From the NCBI GenBank assembly GCA_013288555.1, contig JABDBQ010000001.1, positions 29,910-93,909 of the forward strand: 64,000 nucleotides of DNA. The letters run 5' to 3'. A model generated the notes under the pieces. It saw only the letters and a program-made list of their open reading frames with translations. It did no database searches and was not told the origin of the DNA. Each line of letters starts with the position of its first letter. Position 1 is the stretch's first letter. Position numbers and translations under genes: made by a program. Positions 32,167 through 40,664 of this stretch are shown here, in pieces. The DNA is from Bacteroidota bacterium. Lineage in GTDB: Bacteria > Bacteroidota > Bacteroidia > CAILMK01.

Positions 32167-32583
32167 ATGATAAATCAGGCAGAGCGCGAAAAAAAGCAAT
32201 CAAAATGGCGCTTAATCGTCTATTGGATTGTTACCGTTTACCTTGCTTTTGAGTCTATATTTAGTGCTATCTGGGATTTTGACTGGCTTAATAAAGGATT
32301 AGCAAACCCTTTAATGCAGCACCTTGGCTATCCTTCTTATTTTATTGTTATTAAGGGCATTTGTACCCTTCTTGCAGCCCCGGTTTTCGTTCTTCCCGGA
32401 ATGCGTTTGCTGAAAGAATGGGCTTATTTTGGGACTTTTTTAATTTACTTAGGGGCCATTGCATCTCACCTGGCTGTTGGCGATGGCTTTCGAACATTGA
32501 TAGGCCCGATTATATTTTTATCAATAACTATCACATCCTGGGCATTACGTCCTGATTCACGAAGATTTAAAATAGTTGAATAA
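32167..32583 (+). CDS. DoxX-like membrane protein, single unit
   Basis: A 138-residue protein with four helices. It matches the units of the upstream double protein: WRLIVYWIVTVYLAFESIFS, MQHLGYPSYFIVIKGICTLL, MRLLKEWAYFGTFLIYLGA and SWALRPDSRRF at the end. It closes the DGPF-sigma-DoxX-AhpD-DoxX cluster, and a bidirectional terminator follows. Confidence 0.87.
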   Translation: MINQAEREKKQSKWRLIVYWIVTVYLAFESIFSAIWDFDWLNKGLANPLMQHLGYPSYFIVIKGICTLLAAPVFVLPGMRLLKEWAYFGTFLIYLGAIASHLAVGDGFRTLIGPIIFLSITITSWALRPDSRRFKIVE

Positions 32584-32626
32584 ATAAAGCCTGAATTTTT
32601 ACGATATGATCATCAAGATCAACAAA

Positions 32627-32663
32627 TGAAAAATGGGCAACCTTTAGGATAGCCCATTTTTCA
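32627..32663. terminator. Bidirectional terminator
   Basis: Perfect 12-bp arms TGAAAAATGGGC / GCCCATTTTTCA with a 13-base loop, between the converging DoxX-like and ammonium channel genes. A-rich and T-rich arm ends supply tails in both directions. Confidence 0.8.
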
Positions 32664-32703
32664 TGTATTCTGAATCCGGCATAAGCCTCATATCTGGCTA
32701 TTA

Positions 32704-33936
32704 TTATAAAACACCTTCGTCATAGGCCATTTCTCCGTGAATTCCTGAATCCAGTCCTGCGTCTTCAACTTCTTCACTCACTCTTACCTTGGTGATTATA
32801 TTAATAATAGCAAGCATGGCATAAGTAAATAAGAAAGCATAGATACAAGCCAATACTACCGCAAGCAACTCATGTACAAAGAATGATGAGCTGCCTGCAA
32901 TAAGTCCGTCAGCCCCGGCAGGGTTTATGGCCTTGGTTGCAAAAACGCCAAGCATGATGGTTCCTATTACACCACCAACACCGTGTACGCCCCAAACATC
33001 CAAGGCATCATCCCATCCCATTTTGTTTTTAAGGCTTACTGCGAGGTAACAAACAATTCCGCTAACACTACCTATGATCACTGCCGATGAGAGCGAAACA
33101 AAACCGGCACAGGGTGTTATGGTTGCAAGGCCCGCAACTGCACCCGTAAGAAGTCCGACAAATTTTGGTTTTCTGGACTGGCTCCATTCTATCACCAGCC
33201 AAACGATAGCGGCAAATGATGCTGCAACATCTGTATTTAAAAAGGCCAAACCTGTAATAGCATCTACATTCAGTTGACTTCCGGCATTGAAGCCATACCA
33301 TCCGAACCAGAGCAAACCGGTGCCTATTGCGATAAGCGGAACGCTGTTTGGGATGGATTCTTTATCGCGCCGCTTACCGACATATATAACTGAAGCCAAA
33401 GCCGCAAAACCTGCAATAGCATGTACCACTATACCTCCTGCAAAGTCTTTCACGCCCCATTGGGTTGCCAGAAATCCGCCACCCCAAACCATGTGTGCAA
33501 AAGGGTAATAGACAAATAGCTGCCATAGAATTAAAAAGATCAGGTAAGATTTAAAAGTTACCCTGTTTACGAAAGCTCCGGTAATGAGCGCCGGGGTTAT
33601 AATCGCAAACATCATCTGGTAAGCAATGAAAACAAATTCAGGCATTTTTGGATTGCCCGGGAAAGGAGTGTTCATGTCAATACCATGCATAAAAGCTTTG
33701 TCGAGGTTTCCGATAAGACCTCCAAGCGCGTCACCGCTGAAGCAGAGGGAATATCCGCATATATACCACATAATTGTTGTGATGCCCATGGATACAAAAC
33801 TTTGGATCATAATTCCGAGGATGTTACGTTTGCCGGCAAGGCCTCCATAGAAAAATGCCAGGCCAGGCGTCATAAGCATTACCAGGCTTGTGGCAAGAAG
33901 CATAAAGCCGGTGGTCCCAGTGTCAAAAGTTGTCAT
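32704..33936 (-). CDS. amt: Ammonium channel Amt
   Basis: A 410-residue protein with eleven helices, the normal Amt length. Opening GFMLLATSLVMLMTPGLAFFYGGL is the family signature. The two pore histidines are in GGIVVHAIAG (near residue 157) and DVWGVHGVGG (near 310), and IGTGLLWFGWYGFNAGS is also conserved. It conducts ammonia/ammonium across the inner membrane. No glnK (PII) gene adjoins it, which is unusual because PII usually gates Amt. The C-terminal tail is acidic (SEEVEDAGLDSG). The porin gene ends only 71 bases upstream, in the same direction, so the two may share transcription. Confidence 0.96.
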   Translation of the reverse strand: MTTFDTGTTGFMLLATSLVMLMTPGLAFFYGGLAGKRNILGIMIQSFVSMGITTIMWYICGYSLCFSGDALGGLIGNLDKAFMHGIDMNTPFPGNPKMPEFVFIAYQMMFAIITPALITGAFVNRVTFKSYLIFLILWQLFVYYPFAHMVWGGGFLATQWGVKDFAGGIVVHAIAGFAALASVIYVGKRRDKESIPNSVPLIAIGTGLLWFGWYGFNAGSQLNVDAITGLAFLNTDVAASFAAIVWLVIEWSQSRKPKFVGLLTGAVAGLATITPCAGFVSLSSAVIIGSVSGIVCYLAVSLKNKMGWDDALDVWGVHGVGGVIGTIMLGVFATKAINPAGADGLIAGSSSFFVHELLAVVLACIYAFLFTYAMLAIINIITKVRVSEEVEDAGLDSGIHGEMAYDEGVL

Positions 33937-34007
33937 AGTTTTTTCTGTTTATCTGTTTTAAAATGAAATGTTTTTCAGTTTCGCTCAAAATGGAGCTAAA
34001 GGTATTA

Positions 34008-35138
34008 TTATTTTTTGTTTTGCGATCCTTTCAATAAGTCAAAATTTACGCCCATATTCACCATGAGGTCATTTCTGTAATCCACATTCCTATGGTTTGT
34101 TATGAAGATATCCTCATTGTTAAGCATATTAATTCTTCTGTATTCAACTCTGATATAGCTGTTTTCCGAAGGTTTGTATTCCACTCCTGTAGTTTGACTC
34201 ACAGAGGTATAACCTAGTTGATTACCATTTGGGTAGGTATAAGCAGGAGATAAAATTCCTTCCCCGTCATAAAAAAAATCGGTTCGTTCATAAACCGCGA
34301 ATCGTGATTTAACCTGGTATTTAAGCGTACCAAGTGCACCATAGGCAATCCCAGGCTTTGTTAAGTTAAACAAATCAGAATTCTGTTGAACGAAAAAATC
34401 GCCACCTGCCTGTACCGTAAGCTTCCTGCTAAAGTTATAATTTAAGAATAAATTGTTGGCAAACCTTGTATGTGGTAGTGAACTACCCGGCGGAGCGTCG
34501 TCACCAATATAATCTGTATAACCTATATTTCCTTTATCACCAAGTAGATAGGTAATTCCCATTCCAAATGATTTTGTATTATTATTATCAATAAACATAT
34601 TATAGCCGTTCAATAAAAACAGGTTAATTTCAAGGTTTTTCGTCGGGTCAAAATTTAACCGGACCCCTGATTCATAGAAAGGCTCATAATAAGAAATCAT
34701 GGCCAATGAACTTGCGATATTGTCTTTTGGCATGAGGTATTCAGTACCAAAATGCGTTTTGAAAAATCCTGCGTCAAGCCAAAGCGTTTTCAGAATTCTT
34801 ACACCCACATGGGCTTCCTGGATGGCATTGTAATTCTGAGACCAGGAACTGGAAGGCACATCGCCATAATGTAACGTGGCCGCTGCCCGAAAATTGGGGC
34901 CATCATATTGAGAACTGATCTGTAAAACATTGAGGCCAAATGAATTGTTTCGTGGTGAAATGGAAGCAAATTGCTGAAAATTGCCAACTGAAACTTCATC
35001 CGAATATTTTGCGTAATAAACATCTGCATAGGCTGAAAGAGACCAGCTGCTCATACTATCTGAAGACTGCGCCAATAGAAACGCGGTGTTTAAATTGCAT
35101 ACAAGAGAAAGGCTAAAAATAATATAAAGTTTTCTCAC
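34008..35138 (-). CDS. Outer-membrane beta-barrel porin, BBP2-like
   Basis: 376 residues from the GTG at 35138, which starts a good signal peptide (LYIIFSLSLVCNLN, cleavage near LLAQ). The upstream frame to 35267 has no such pattern. The mature part alternates hydrophobic and polar residues through about 14-16 strands (WSLSAYADVYYAKYSD, FAVYERTDFFYD, SYIRVEYRRINM, LMVNMGVNFDLL) and ends in a short polar tail. It matches the putative OmpL-like porin-2 (BBP2) family. A small barrel next to amt would let nitrogen compounds across the outer membrane, an inference from position only. Confidence 0.8.
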   Translation of the reverse strand: MRKLYIIFSLSLVCNLNTAFLLAQSSDSMSSWSLSAYADVYYAKYSDEVSVGNFQQFASISPRNNSFGLNVLQISSQYDGPNFRAAATLHYGDVPSSSWSQNYNAIQEAHVGVRILKTLWLDAGFFKTHFGTEYLMPKDNIASSLAMISYYEPFYESGVRLNFDPTKNLEINLFLLNGYNMFIDNNNTKSFGMGITYLLGDKGNIGYTDYIGDDAPPGSSLPHTRFANNLFLNYNFSRKLTVQAGGDFFVQQNSDLFNLTKPGIAYGALGTLKYQVKSRFAVYERTDFFYDGEGILSPAYTYPNGNQLGYTSVSQTTGVEYKPSENSYIRVEYRRINMLNNEDIFITNHRNVDYRNDLMVNMGVNFDLLKGSQNKK

Positions 35139-35376
35139 GTATATCTGGATTCGAAATATCTGTTTTAGCAAACTTAGTGAGTTTTGCAATAATAGCCAAG
35201 GGTGTGAAAATTTATTAAGATTGAAAGAATTATGCAGATGTAAGTTTATGAAAAAACCGATTTTCAAAAGGGTACATTTTTATCTTAATTTTTGGTTCAT
35301 AGGGCAAGCCAATCTGAATTCATCCTTATAGGATATGATAAAATCTTTAACTTAGCGGCTGGAAACTGATATTTTA

Positions 35377-35877
35377 ATGAAAAAGCTTTATCTGGTGCGA
35401 CACGCAAAATCAACAAGGGAATTCTCAGAACTTCCTGACTTTGAGCGGCCGCTCAATTACAGGGGCAGATCTGATGCGCCCATTATGGGCGAAGTGCTTA
35501 AAGAGATGAATATATCTCCCGACCTCATCATCAGCAGTCCTGCTACAAGGGCATTGGCTACGGCCAGACTTATGGCAGAACATCTGAATTACCCATTGAA
35601 TAAAATCATGGTTAACGAAGATATTTACGAAGCCTGGCTGGATGACCTGGTGGAAGTTTTGAAAACAATTGGCGCAAATCATATATCTGTTATGCTCATT
35701 GGCCATAATCCGGGATTGCAATTGCTTGCAGAATATATTACAGAATTCCCTTACGACAATATTCCTACATGCGGTGTTCTGGGTTTGGATATCCTATTAG
35801 ATAACTGGAAAGATATCCATAAAGACTGCGGTAGAATTTTATTTTTTGAGGTTCCCAGGAAGGAGGGTAAACTGTGA
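35377..35877 (+). CDS. sixA: SixA-like phosphohistidine phosphatase
   Basis: A 166-residue histidine phosphatase. The RHG-type motif is LVRHAKS (residues 6-12), and the second catalytic histidine is in IGHNPGLQ (near residue 108). Family members dephosphorylate HPt domains of histidine kinases (SixA) or act on other phosphohistidines. Length is right for SixA. It is a single gene, with 108 bases or more on each side. Confidence 0.9.
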   Translation: MKKLYLVRHAKSTREFSELPDFERPLNYRGRSDAPIMGEVLKEMNISPDLIISSPATRALATARLMAEHLNYPLNKIMVNEDIYEAWLDDLVEVLKTIGANHISVMLIGHNPGLQLLAEYITEFPYDNIPTCGVLGLDILLDNWKDIHKDCGRILFFEVPRKEGKL

Positions 35878-36007
35878 AAATGAATTGTCTTAAATCATAT
35901 TTTTCAAGAGGTTTGAAAATAATAAACAATTGCAAATGATTTGATCATCCTCATTAATGAACATTTCTCAATGATTAGCCTCATATTTGCAGCATAATTA
36001 TAGGTTT

Positions 36008-36886
36008 ATGGTAGTTTCAATGACAGGTTTCGGCAATGCAGTATCAGAGTTACCTGATCTTAATATCCGTGTCGAGATTAAATCATTAAACAGCAGAGGA
36101 TTGGATCTAAGCATCCGGGTTCCCAAAAATCATTCTGAAAAAGAAATTACACTAAGGTCTAAACTCGGATCCAGACTCCAGCGTGGTAAGGTTACCATAA
36201 ATATAGATACCGAGCCCACAGGTACCAGGGTGGCTAAAAGTTTGATAAACAAAGAATTATTGCTGAATTATTATAGTGAACTCAAATCTATAGCTATAGC
36301 AGAAGGATCATCTGTTGATAATCTTTTTTCAACCCTTATAACGATTCCTGAAATCTTTCATAACCAGAGTTCTGACAACAACATGGAAAGAGACGATTGG
36401 CCTGAGATTGAAAAGGCACTCGATGCTGCGATGGATAAATTTGAATCATTCAGAAAAACAGAAGGAGAAGCACTTCATAAAGAATTGATTATCTATATCA
36501 ATAGTATTGGGCAGTGCCTCGAAAAAGTAGTTAAACATAAAGACAGCAGGATTGATAAAATCAAAGCTGACATCAGGGAAAAGCTCGAGCAGATTCAGGA
36601 TGAGGGGCGTATAGATGAAAACCGGTTTGAGCAGGAGCTGATATATTTTGCTGAAAAACTTGATATTACAGAAGAAATTGTGCGCCTTGGCACACATCTT
36701 AAGTATTTTCTTGAGGCTATGAATGAACCGGCACCCGGCAAAAAACTGGGATTTATATCCCAGGAAATAGGACGTGAAATAAATACAATTGGTTCTAAGG
36801 CCAATGATGCGGTGATACAGAAAGACATCGTTCTTATGAAAGAAGAACTTGAAAAAATCAAGGAGCAATGCCTTAATGTATTATAA
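36008..36886 (+). CDS. yicC: YicC family endoribonuclease
   Basis: 292 residues from the ATG at 36008 (MVVSMTGFGNA), chosen because family members begin M..SMT.F. The frame extends to 35987. The middle is helical (VDNLFSTLITIPEIF, AMDKFESFRKTEGEAL). The C-terminus has the DUF1732 pattern EAMNEPAPGKKLGFISQEIGREINT followed by GSKANDA. YicC proteins are ribonucleases implicated in sRNA decay. It is joined to gmk by zero bases, an arrangement widely conserved among bacteria. Confidence 0.93.
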   Translation: MVVSMTGFGNAVSELPDLNIRVEIKSLNSRGLDLSIRVPKNHSEKEITLRSKLGSRLQRGKVTINIDTEPTGTRVAKSLINKELLLNYYSELKSIAIAEGSSVDNLFSTLITIPEIFHNQSSDNNMERDDWPEIEKALDAAMDKFESFRKTEGEALHKELIIYINSIGQCLEKVVKHKDSRIDKIKADIREKLEQIQDEGRIDENRFEQELIYFAEKLDITEEIVRLGTHLKYFLEAMNEPAPGKKLGFISQEIGREINTIGSKANDAVIQKDIVLMKEELEKIKEQCLNVL

Positions 36887-37462
36887 ATGGCATCAAAAAA
36901 ATTAATCATATTATGTGGTCCATCTGGTTCTGGCAAAACTACGATAGCGAGTCACCTGATGCGTAGTTTTCCCCAACTCGCTTTTTCAGTTTCTGCTACA
37001 ACCCGGTCTCAGCGTAACACCGAAAAGCACGAAAAAGATTATCATTTTCTTACCCTTGAGGATTTTAAAGAAAAAATAAACCAGGATGCGTTTGTTGAAT
37101 ATGAAGAAGTGTACCCGGGCATCTATTACGGGACGTTAAAAAGTGAACTTGAAAAAATATGGCAAGAAAACAAAATCCCGATCCTGGATATTGATGTTGT
37201 AGGAGCGACTAATATAAAAAAAAATTATTCTCCTGATTCGTTAACTGTATTTGTGCATCCTCTTTCTTTGGAAAACCTGAAGCAGAGACTTCATCAAAGG
37301 GCTACCGAATCGGTAGAAAGTTTTACAAACCGGATTCATAAAGCGGAAGAAGAATTAAATGCAGCAGAATCATTTGACAGGATTGTGTATAATGATAATC
37401 TTGAACATGCCGTGGCAAAAGCCAATGAGTTTGTGAACCAGTATCTTCAGGATATAAAGTAA
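36887..37462 (+). CDS. gmk: Guanylate kinase
   Basis: A 191-residue kinase. P-loop GPSGSGKTTIASHL (residues 11-24), GMP-binding region SVSATTRSQRNTEKHEKDYHF (near 37-57) and the lid residues in LHQRATES are all present. It converts GMP to GDP. It begins immediately after the yicC stop codon and is followed by nadD after 8 bases, so yicC-gmk-nadD is an operon. Confidence 0.97.
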   Translation: MASKKLIILCGPSGSGKTTIASHLMRSFPQLAFSVSATTRSQRNTEKHEKDYHFLTLEDFKEKINQDAFVEYEEVYPGIYYGTLKSELEKIWQENKIPILDIDVVGATNIKKNYSPDSLTVFVHPLSLENLKQRLHQRATESVESFTNRIHKAEEELNAAESFDRIVYNDNLEHAVAKANEFVNQYLQDIK

Positions 37463-37470
37463 AACATAAA

Positions 37471-38046
37471 GTGAAAACCGGCTTATTTTTCGGTTCTTTT
37501 AATCCAATTCATACGGGGCATCTTATCATAGCAAACCATTTTGCTCAAGGCCTTGATCTGCAGCAGGTATGGTTCGTAGTTTCACCACAAAACCCATTAA
37601 AAAAATCGGAAGACCTGCTTGACCAGGATCACAGGCTGAACATGGTAAAGCTTGCTATTGAAAACAATGATTATCTGAAATCCTGCGATGTTGAATTTTA
37701 TCTCCCAAAACCTTCTTACACCATTGATACACTTAGACATCTGGAAATCAAATACCCCTCAAACACATGGGTGCTGATAATGGGTGCCGATACTGTAGAA
37801 ACACTTCCCAAATGGAAGGACTATCTAAAGATCGTAGATCAATATGAAATCCTCATATATCCAAGACCGTTTTATGATGCATCCCAGGCCTCAGTTTATC
37901 CCAATTTGAAATTGATAAGCGATGTGCCTTTAATTGAGATTTCAGCAACTTATATCAGAACTGCTATTCGTGCAGGCAAGAACTGTCGCTATCTTCTTCC
38001 GGAAAAAGTATATGAATATATTATGCGCAATGGATTATACAGTTGA
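37471..38046 (+). CDS. nadD: Nicotinate-nucleotide adenylyltransferase NadD
   Basis: A 191-residue nucleotidyltransferase with a GTG start. The (H/T)xGH motif is in GSFNPIHTGHLIIA (residues 8-21), and the second active-site motif is LIEISATYIRTAIRAGKNC (near 151). It adenylates nicotinate mononucleotide in NAD synthesis. SP.NP.KK...L appears as SPQNPLKKSEDLL. It converges with the A1 lipoprotein gene, with 21 bases between their stops. Confidence 0.95.
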   Translation: MKTGLFFGSFNPIHTGHLIIANHFAQGLDLQQVWFVVSPQNPLKKSEDLLDQDHRLNMVKLAIENNDYLKSCDVEFYLPKPSYTIDTLRHLEIKYPSNTWVLIMGADTVETLPKWKDYLKIVDQYEILIYPRPFYDASQASVYPNLKLISDVPLIEISATYIRTAIRAGKNCRYLLPEKVYEYIMRNGLYS

Positions 38047-38067
38047 TAATTTATCTTCAGTTATTAG

Positions 38068-39300
38068 CTAATAATTTCCATTAAGATCGGTTCTGACAAA
38101 CAAGGTAGTAAATCCGGTAGATCCCTTCCCAAACTGCTGAGATTCACCAACAAGAGCATATCCGCCATCACTAAGTTCCCTTCCTGATACAAACCAGCCA
38201 GAACCGGCATTTGAGGTTATGGTTTTATCCCAGACTTTATTTCCGTCTTTATCTATTTTTAATGCATACGGAAGTTCATTTCCACTAAAACCTGCTATCC
38301 GAATTGAACCGACAATGATATAACCTCCATCATTACAGATGCTGATCTGGCGTGGGAAAATGGCACTGTTATTAACAGAATATACTTTATTCCAGATGAT
38401 GGTCAGGTTTTTATCAAACTTAATAACCACAGGGTAAACAAACTCTCCTGATGTGGTAACATCAGTGCGCTGCCCGAGGATGATCAGGTTTGAATCAGAT
38501 GAGGTTGTTTGCCATTCTACCTGATCCGAATAGGTCTGATCAATTGTATCAATTGTGGTTTGACTGGCTTTCCCTCCTGAGACAGGGATTTTTGCGGCAA
38601 AAAGTTTAGAATTATCAAGTGTTGTAAATGCTGATCTGTAATATTTGGCACCCAGGATATAATACGATCCACTAATGTAGGATGGGTTTACAAAAAAGTC
38701 AAGCACTTTTCCGGGTCCCAGGATGGAGTCTGGAAATGAAAAAGATTTACTCAGTTTAAATCCTGTATTGTATTCATAGATAATATTTGATGAAGGAACT
38801 GTCCCCGAAAGTAATCCATCGCAGGAAGAGGTAATAAAATTGGTTCCTTGTGGTACCATTTCACTATTGATAACGATATTATACAGGTTCCCTTTTACGT
38901 TGCCTAATGTATCAAAACTTGTAATGGTTCCACCTGATTGCACTATATAATGGCCGGCATCTCCTGCTGTAAATCCATTGAAAATCCAGGGAGGGGTAGA
39001 TGTTTGATAATATTGTACAAAACCGGATTTGATTATTGTTTTCTGCCAAACAAGGTTCCCGAATTTATTTGTTCTTGTTAATAAAAGCGAAGAATTGCCA
39101 ACAGTGGAAACGAGGAAAAATCCCCCGTCATTCAATTGATTGACATAAAATGCTATGGCGGATGAATCCTCGGCCTGATACGTTTTGACGAATAGTTCAG
39201 GGTTAGAAATAGACTGGTTTTTGGTGCAGGATGATAACCCAATGACCCAGGTCATCAGCATTATCATCATCAAAATTTGTTTGTTATTTGGGATTGCCAT
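38068..39300 (-). CDS. Beta-propeller lipoprotein, type A, copy 1 (A1)
   Basis: A 410-residue predicted lipoprotein: MMIMLMTWVIGLSSC-TKNQ gives a lipobox at Cys25. The body has propeller-type blades with DGG(F/Y) and NK.GN.VW.K motifs (LNDGGFFLVSTVG, NKFGNLVWQKT, ICNDGGYIIVGSIR, IDKDGNKVWDKT, LSDGGYALVGES). It ends within a blade at RTDLNGNY, so the last strand may be completed elsewhere. It is a paralogue of the genes at 41963-43174 and 44547-45779. Each A gene starts inside the end of a B gene, here by 17 bases. Nothing is known of function, and a surface-exposed or periplasmic binding scaffold is possible. Confidence 0.82.
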   Translation of the reverse strand: MAIPNNKQILMMIMLMTWVIGLSSCTKNQSISNPELFVKTYQAEDSSAIAFYVNQLNDGGFFLVSTVGNSSLLLTRTNKFGNLVWQKTIIKSGFVQYYQTSTPPWIFNGFTAGDAGHYIVQSGGTITSFDTLGNVKGNLYNIVINSEMVPQGTNFITSSCDGLLSGTVPSSNIIYEYNTGFKLSKSFSFPDSILGPGKVLDFFVNPSYISGSYYILGAKYYRSAFTTLDNSKLFAAKIPVSGGKASQTTIDTIDQTYSDQVEWQTTSSDSNLIILGQRTDVTTSGEFVYPVVIKFDKNLTIIWNKVYSVNNSAIFPRQISICNDGGYIIVGSIRIAGFSGNELPYALKIDKDGNKVWDKTITSNAGSGWFVSGRELSDGGYALVGESQQFGKGSTGFTTLFVRTDLNGNY

Positions 39301-40573
39301 TCTTATCAGTTAAAAGAAAACCGAAATAATTAGCATGCGTATTTAAAGGAGTTGTAAGGTTAATCCCTTCAGCTATATCAGTACCTGAAAAAACAGCACC
39401 TGCAGCCCAGGCATTTTCAGGAATGGGAAGAAAACTTTCCATAAGTTTATTTCCATTGGCATCAATACTTAATAACCAGTTGTAATAGGAAGAATTTGAG
39501 GAATTTAACTGAAATGTACCCCCGCTGATCAACAAGCCTCCATTGGGGCCGTTTGTAGCATCATTAAAATAAACCGCGCCACCGATTCCGGAATACAGGT
39601 TGGCCCAAATTATATTGCCTTGAAAATCAATTTTAGAAATATCAACGGCTTTGAATCCATTGCTGTTTTCAACAATGATAAACCCATTTGGTCTGCTTAT
39701 GATTTTTTCGCAGCATAATGTATTAGACAGATTGATTGTGGCCTGGATGGTTGAAGAGTTGTTCAGAGTTGACGAATTATAGAGATAGGTCTCTACATTG
39801 GCATTATATTGAAGGTTATTATATTGAACGTGATGGAGCAGGAAAGTGCCATCCGGGGTTAAATATGAGAATGCACAAAAAGCTAATAAAGCAGTGTCCT
39901 TGTTTTGTTCATAAGAAGCCACCGCTATTTCACCATTGGGACCAAAAGCGATTGATGCACCAAAACTTCTGATATACCCTTTAAACAATGTTCTTGTCCA
40001 CAAACTGTCCCCATTCTGATCCGTTTTTACCATAAAAAACTGACCTCCTTCACTTCCAACTGCAACAAAGCCATGATCAGGCGCTTCAGCAACATCATAA
40101 AAGATGTCGGTGCTTTTGCTGCCATAGGTTTTTTGCCATAGCAAGTTGCCATTGCCATCTGTCCTCACCAGGTAAGCATCCTGAAGGTTATTGTTCAGTT
40201 CAGCGCCAAAACCAAATGAAGTGGTGGCCCCTGCAGCAATGTAACCACCATCGGAAGTTGGGCGCACCATCCAGAACAGGTCCTGTTTCGGCCCGCCGAA
40301 TAGTTTATACCATTTTACTATTCCGTTATGATCGCACTTTTGTATAAACCCTTGCTGGCCGTCTGAGTCACTGTTTATAGTATATCCTCCGAAAACATAC
40401 CCACCGTCTGGAGTAGCTTGAAACGAACTCAGGAAATTTCCGTACTGATAGCCGTATAATTTAATAGCAGATGTACTGGTATTGTTTTGGGGAGACACTT
40501 GTACCTTCGAGCAAGAGCAAAATGATACTGCTAAAAAAAACAAAAAATGAGTTGCCTGAATCCTTGAGATCAT
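39284..40573 (-). CDS. Beta-propeller lipoprotein, type B, copy 1 (B1)
   Basis: 429 residues from the ATG at 40573, chosen because it starts a lipoprotein signal (ATHFLFFLAVSFCSC-SK, lipid site at the second of the Cys pair). The frame continues upstream to 40636. Conserved motifs are YGNFLSSFQATPDGGYVFGG, GFIQKCDHNGIVKWYKLFGG, TSDGGYIAAGATTSFGFG and LVRTDGNGNLLWQKTYG, characteristic propeller blades. The end, LTDKNGNPK, overlaps the start of A1 by 17 bases. Paralogues are at 43143-44402 and 45751-47049. The T9SS gene at 40665 precedes it in the same direction, 91 bases away. Confidence 0.82.
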   Translation of the reverse strand: MISRIQATHFLFFLAVSFCSCSKVQVSPQNNTSTSAIKLYGYQYGNFLSSFQATPDGGYVFGGYTINSDSDGQQGFIQKCDHNGIVKWYKLFGGPKQDLFWMVRPTSDGGYIAAGATTSFGFGAELNNNLQDAYLVRTDGNGNLLWQKTYGSKSTDIFYDVAEAPDHGFVAVGSEGGQFFMVKTDQNGDSLWTRTLFKGYIRSFGASIAFGPNGEIAVASYEQNKDTALLAFCAFSYLTPDGTFLLHHVQYNNLQYNANVETYLYNSSTLNNSSTIQATINLSNTLCCEKIISRPNGFIIVENSNGFKAVDISKIDFQGNIIWANLYSGIGGAVYFNDATNGPNGGLLISGGTFQLNSSNSSYYNWLLSIDANGNKLMESFLPIPENAWAAGAVFSGTDIAEGINLTTPLNTHANYFGFLLTDKNGNPK

Positions 40574-40664
40574 GCGCAAATAAAGTGATAATAAGAGAAA
40601 ACTCCAAAAATTTTTACAGGCAGCGAGGCCCGACAATGTTTATAAGCGATTTATTTTTAATAGC

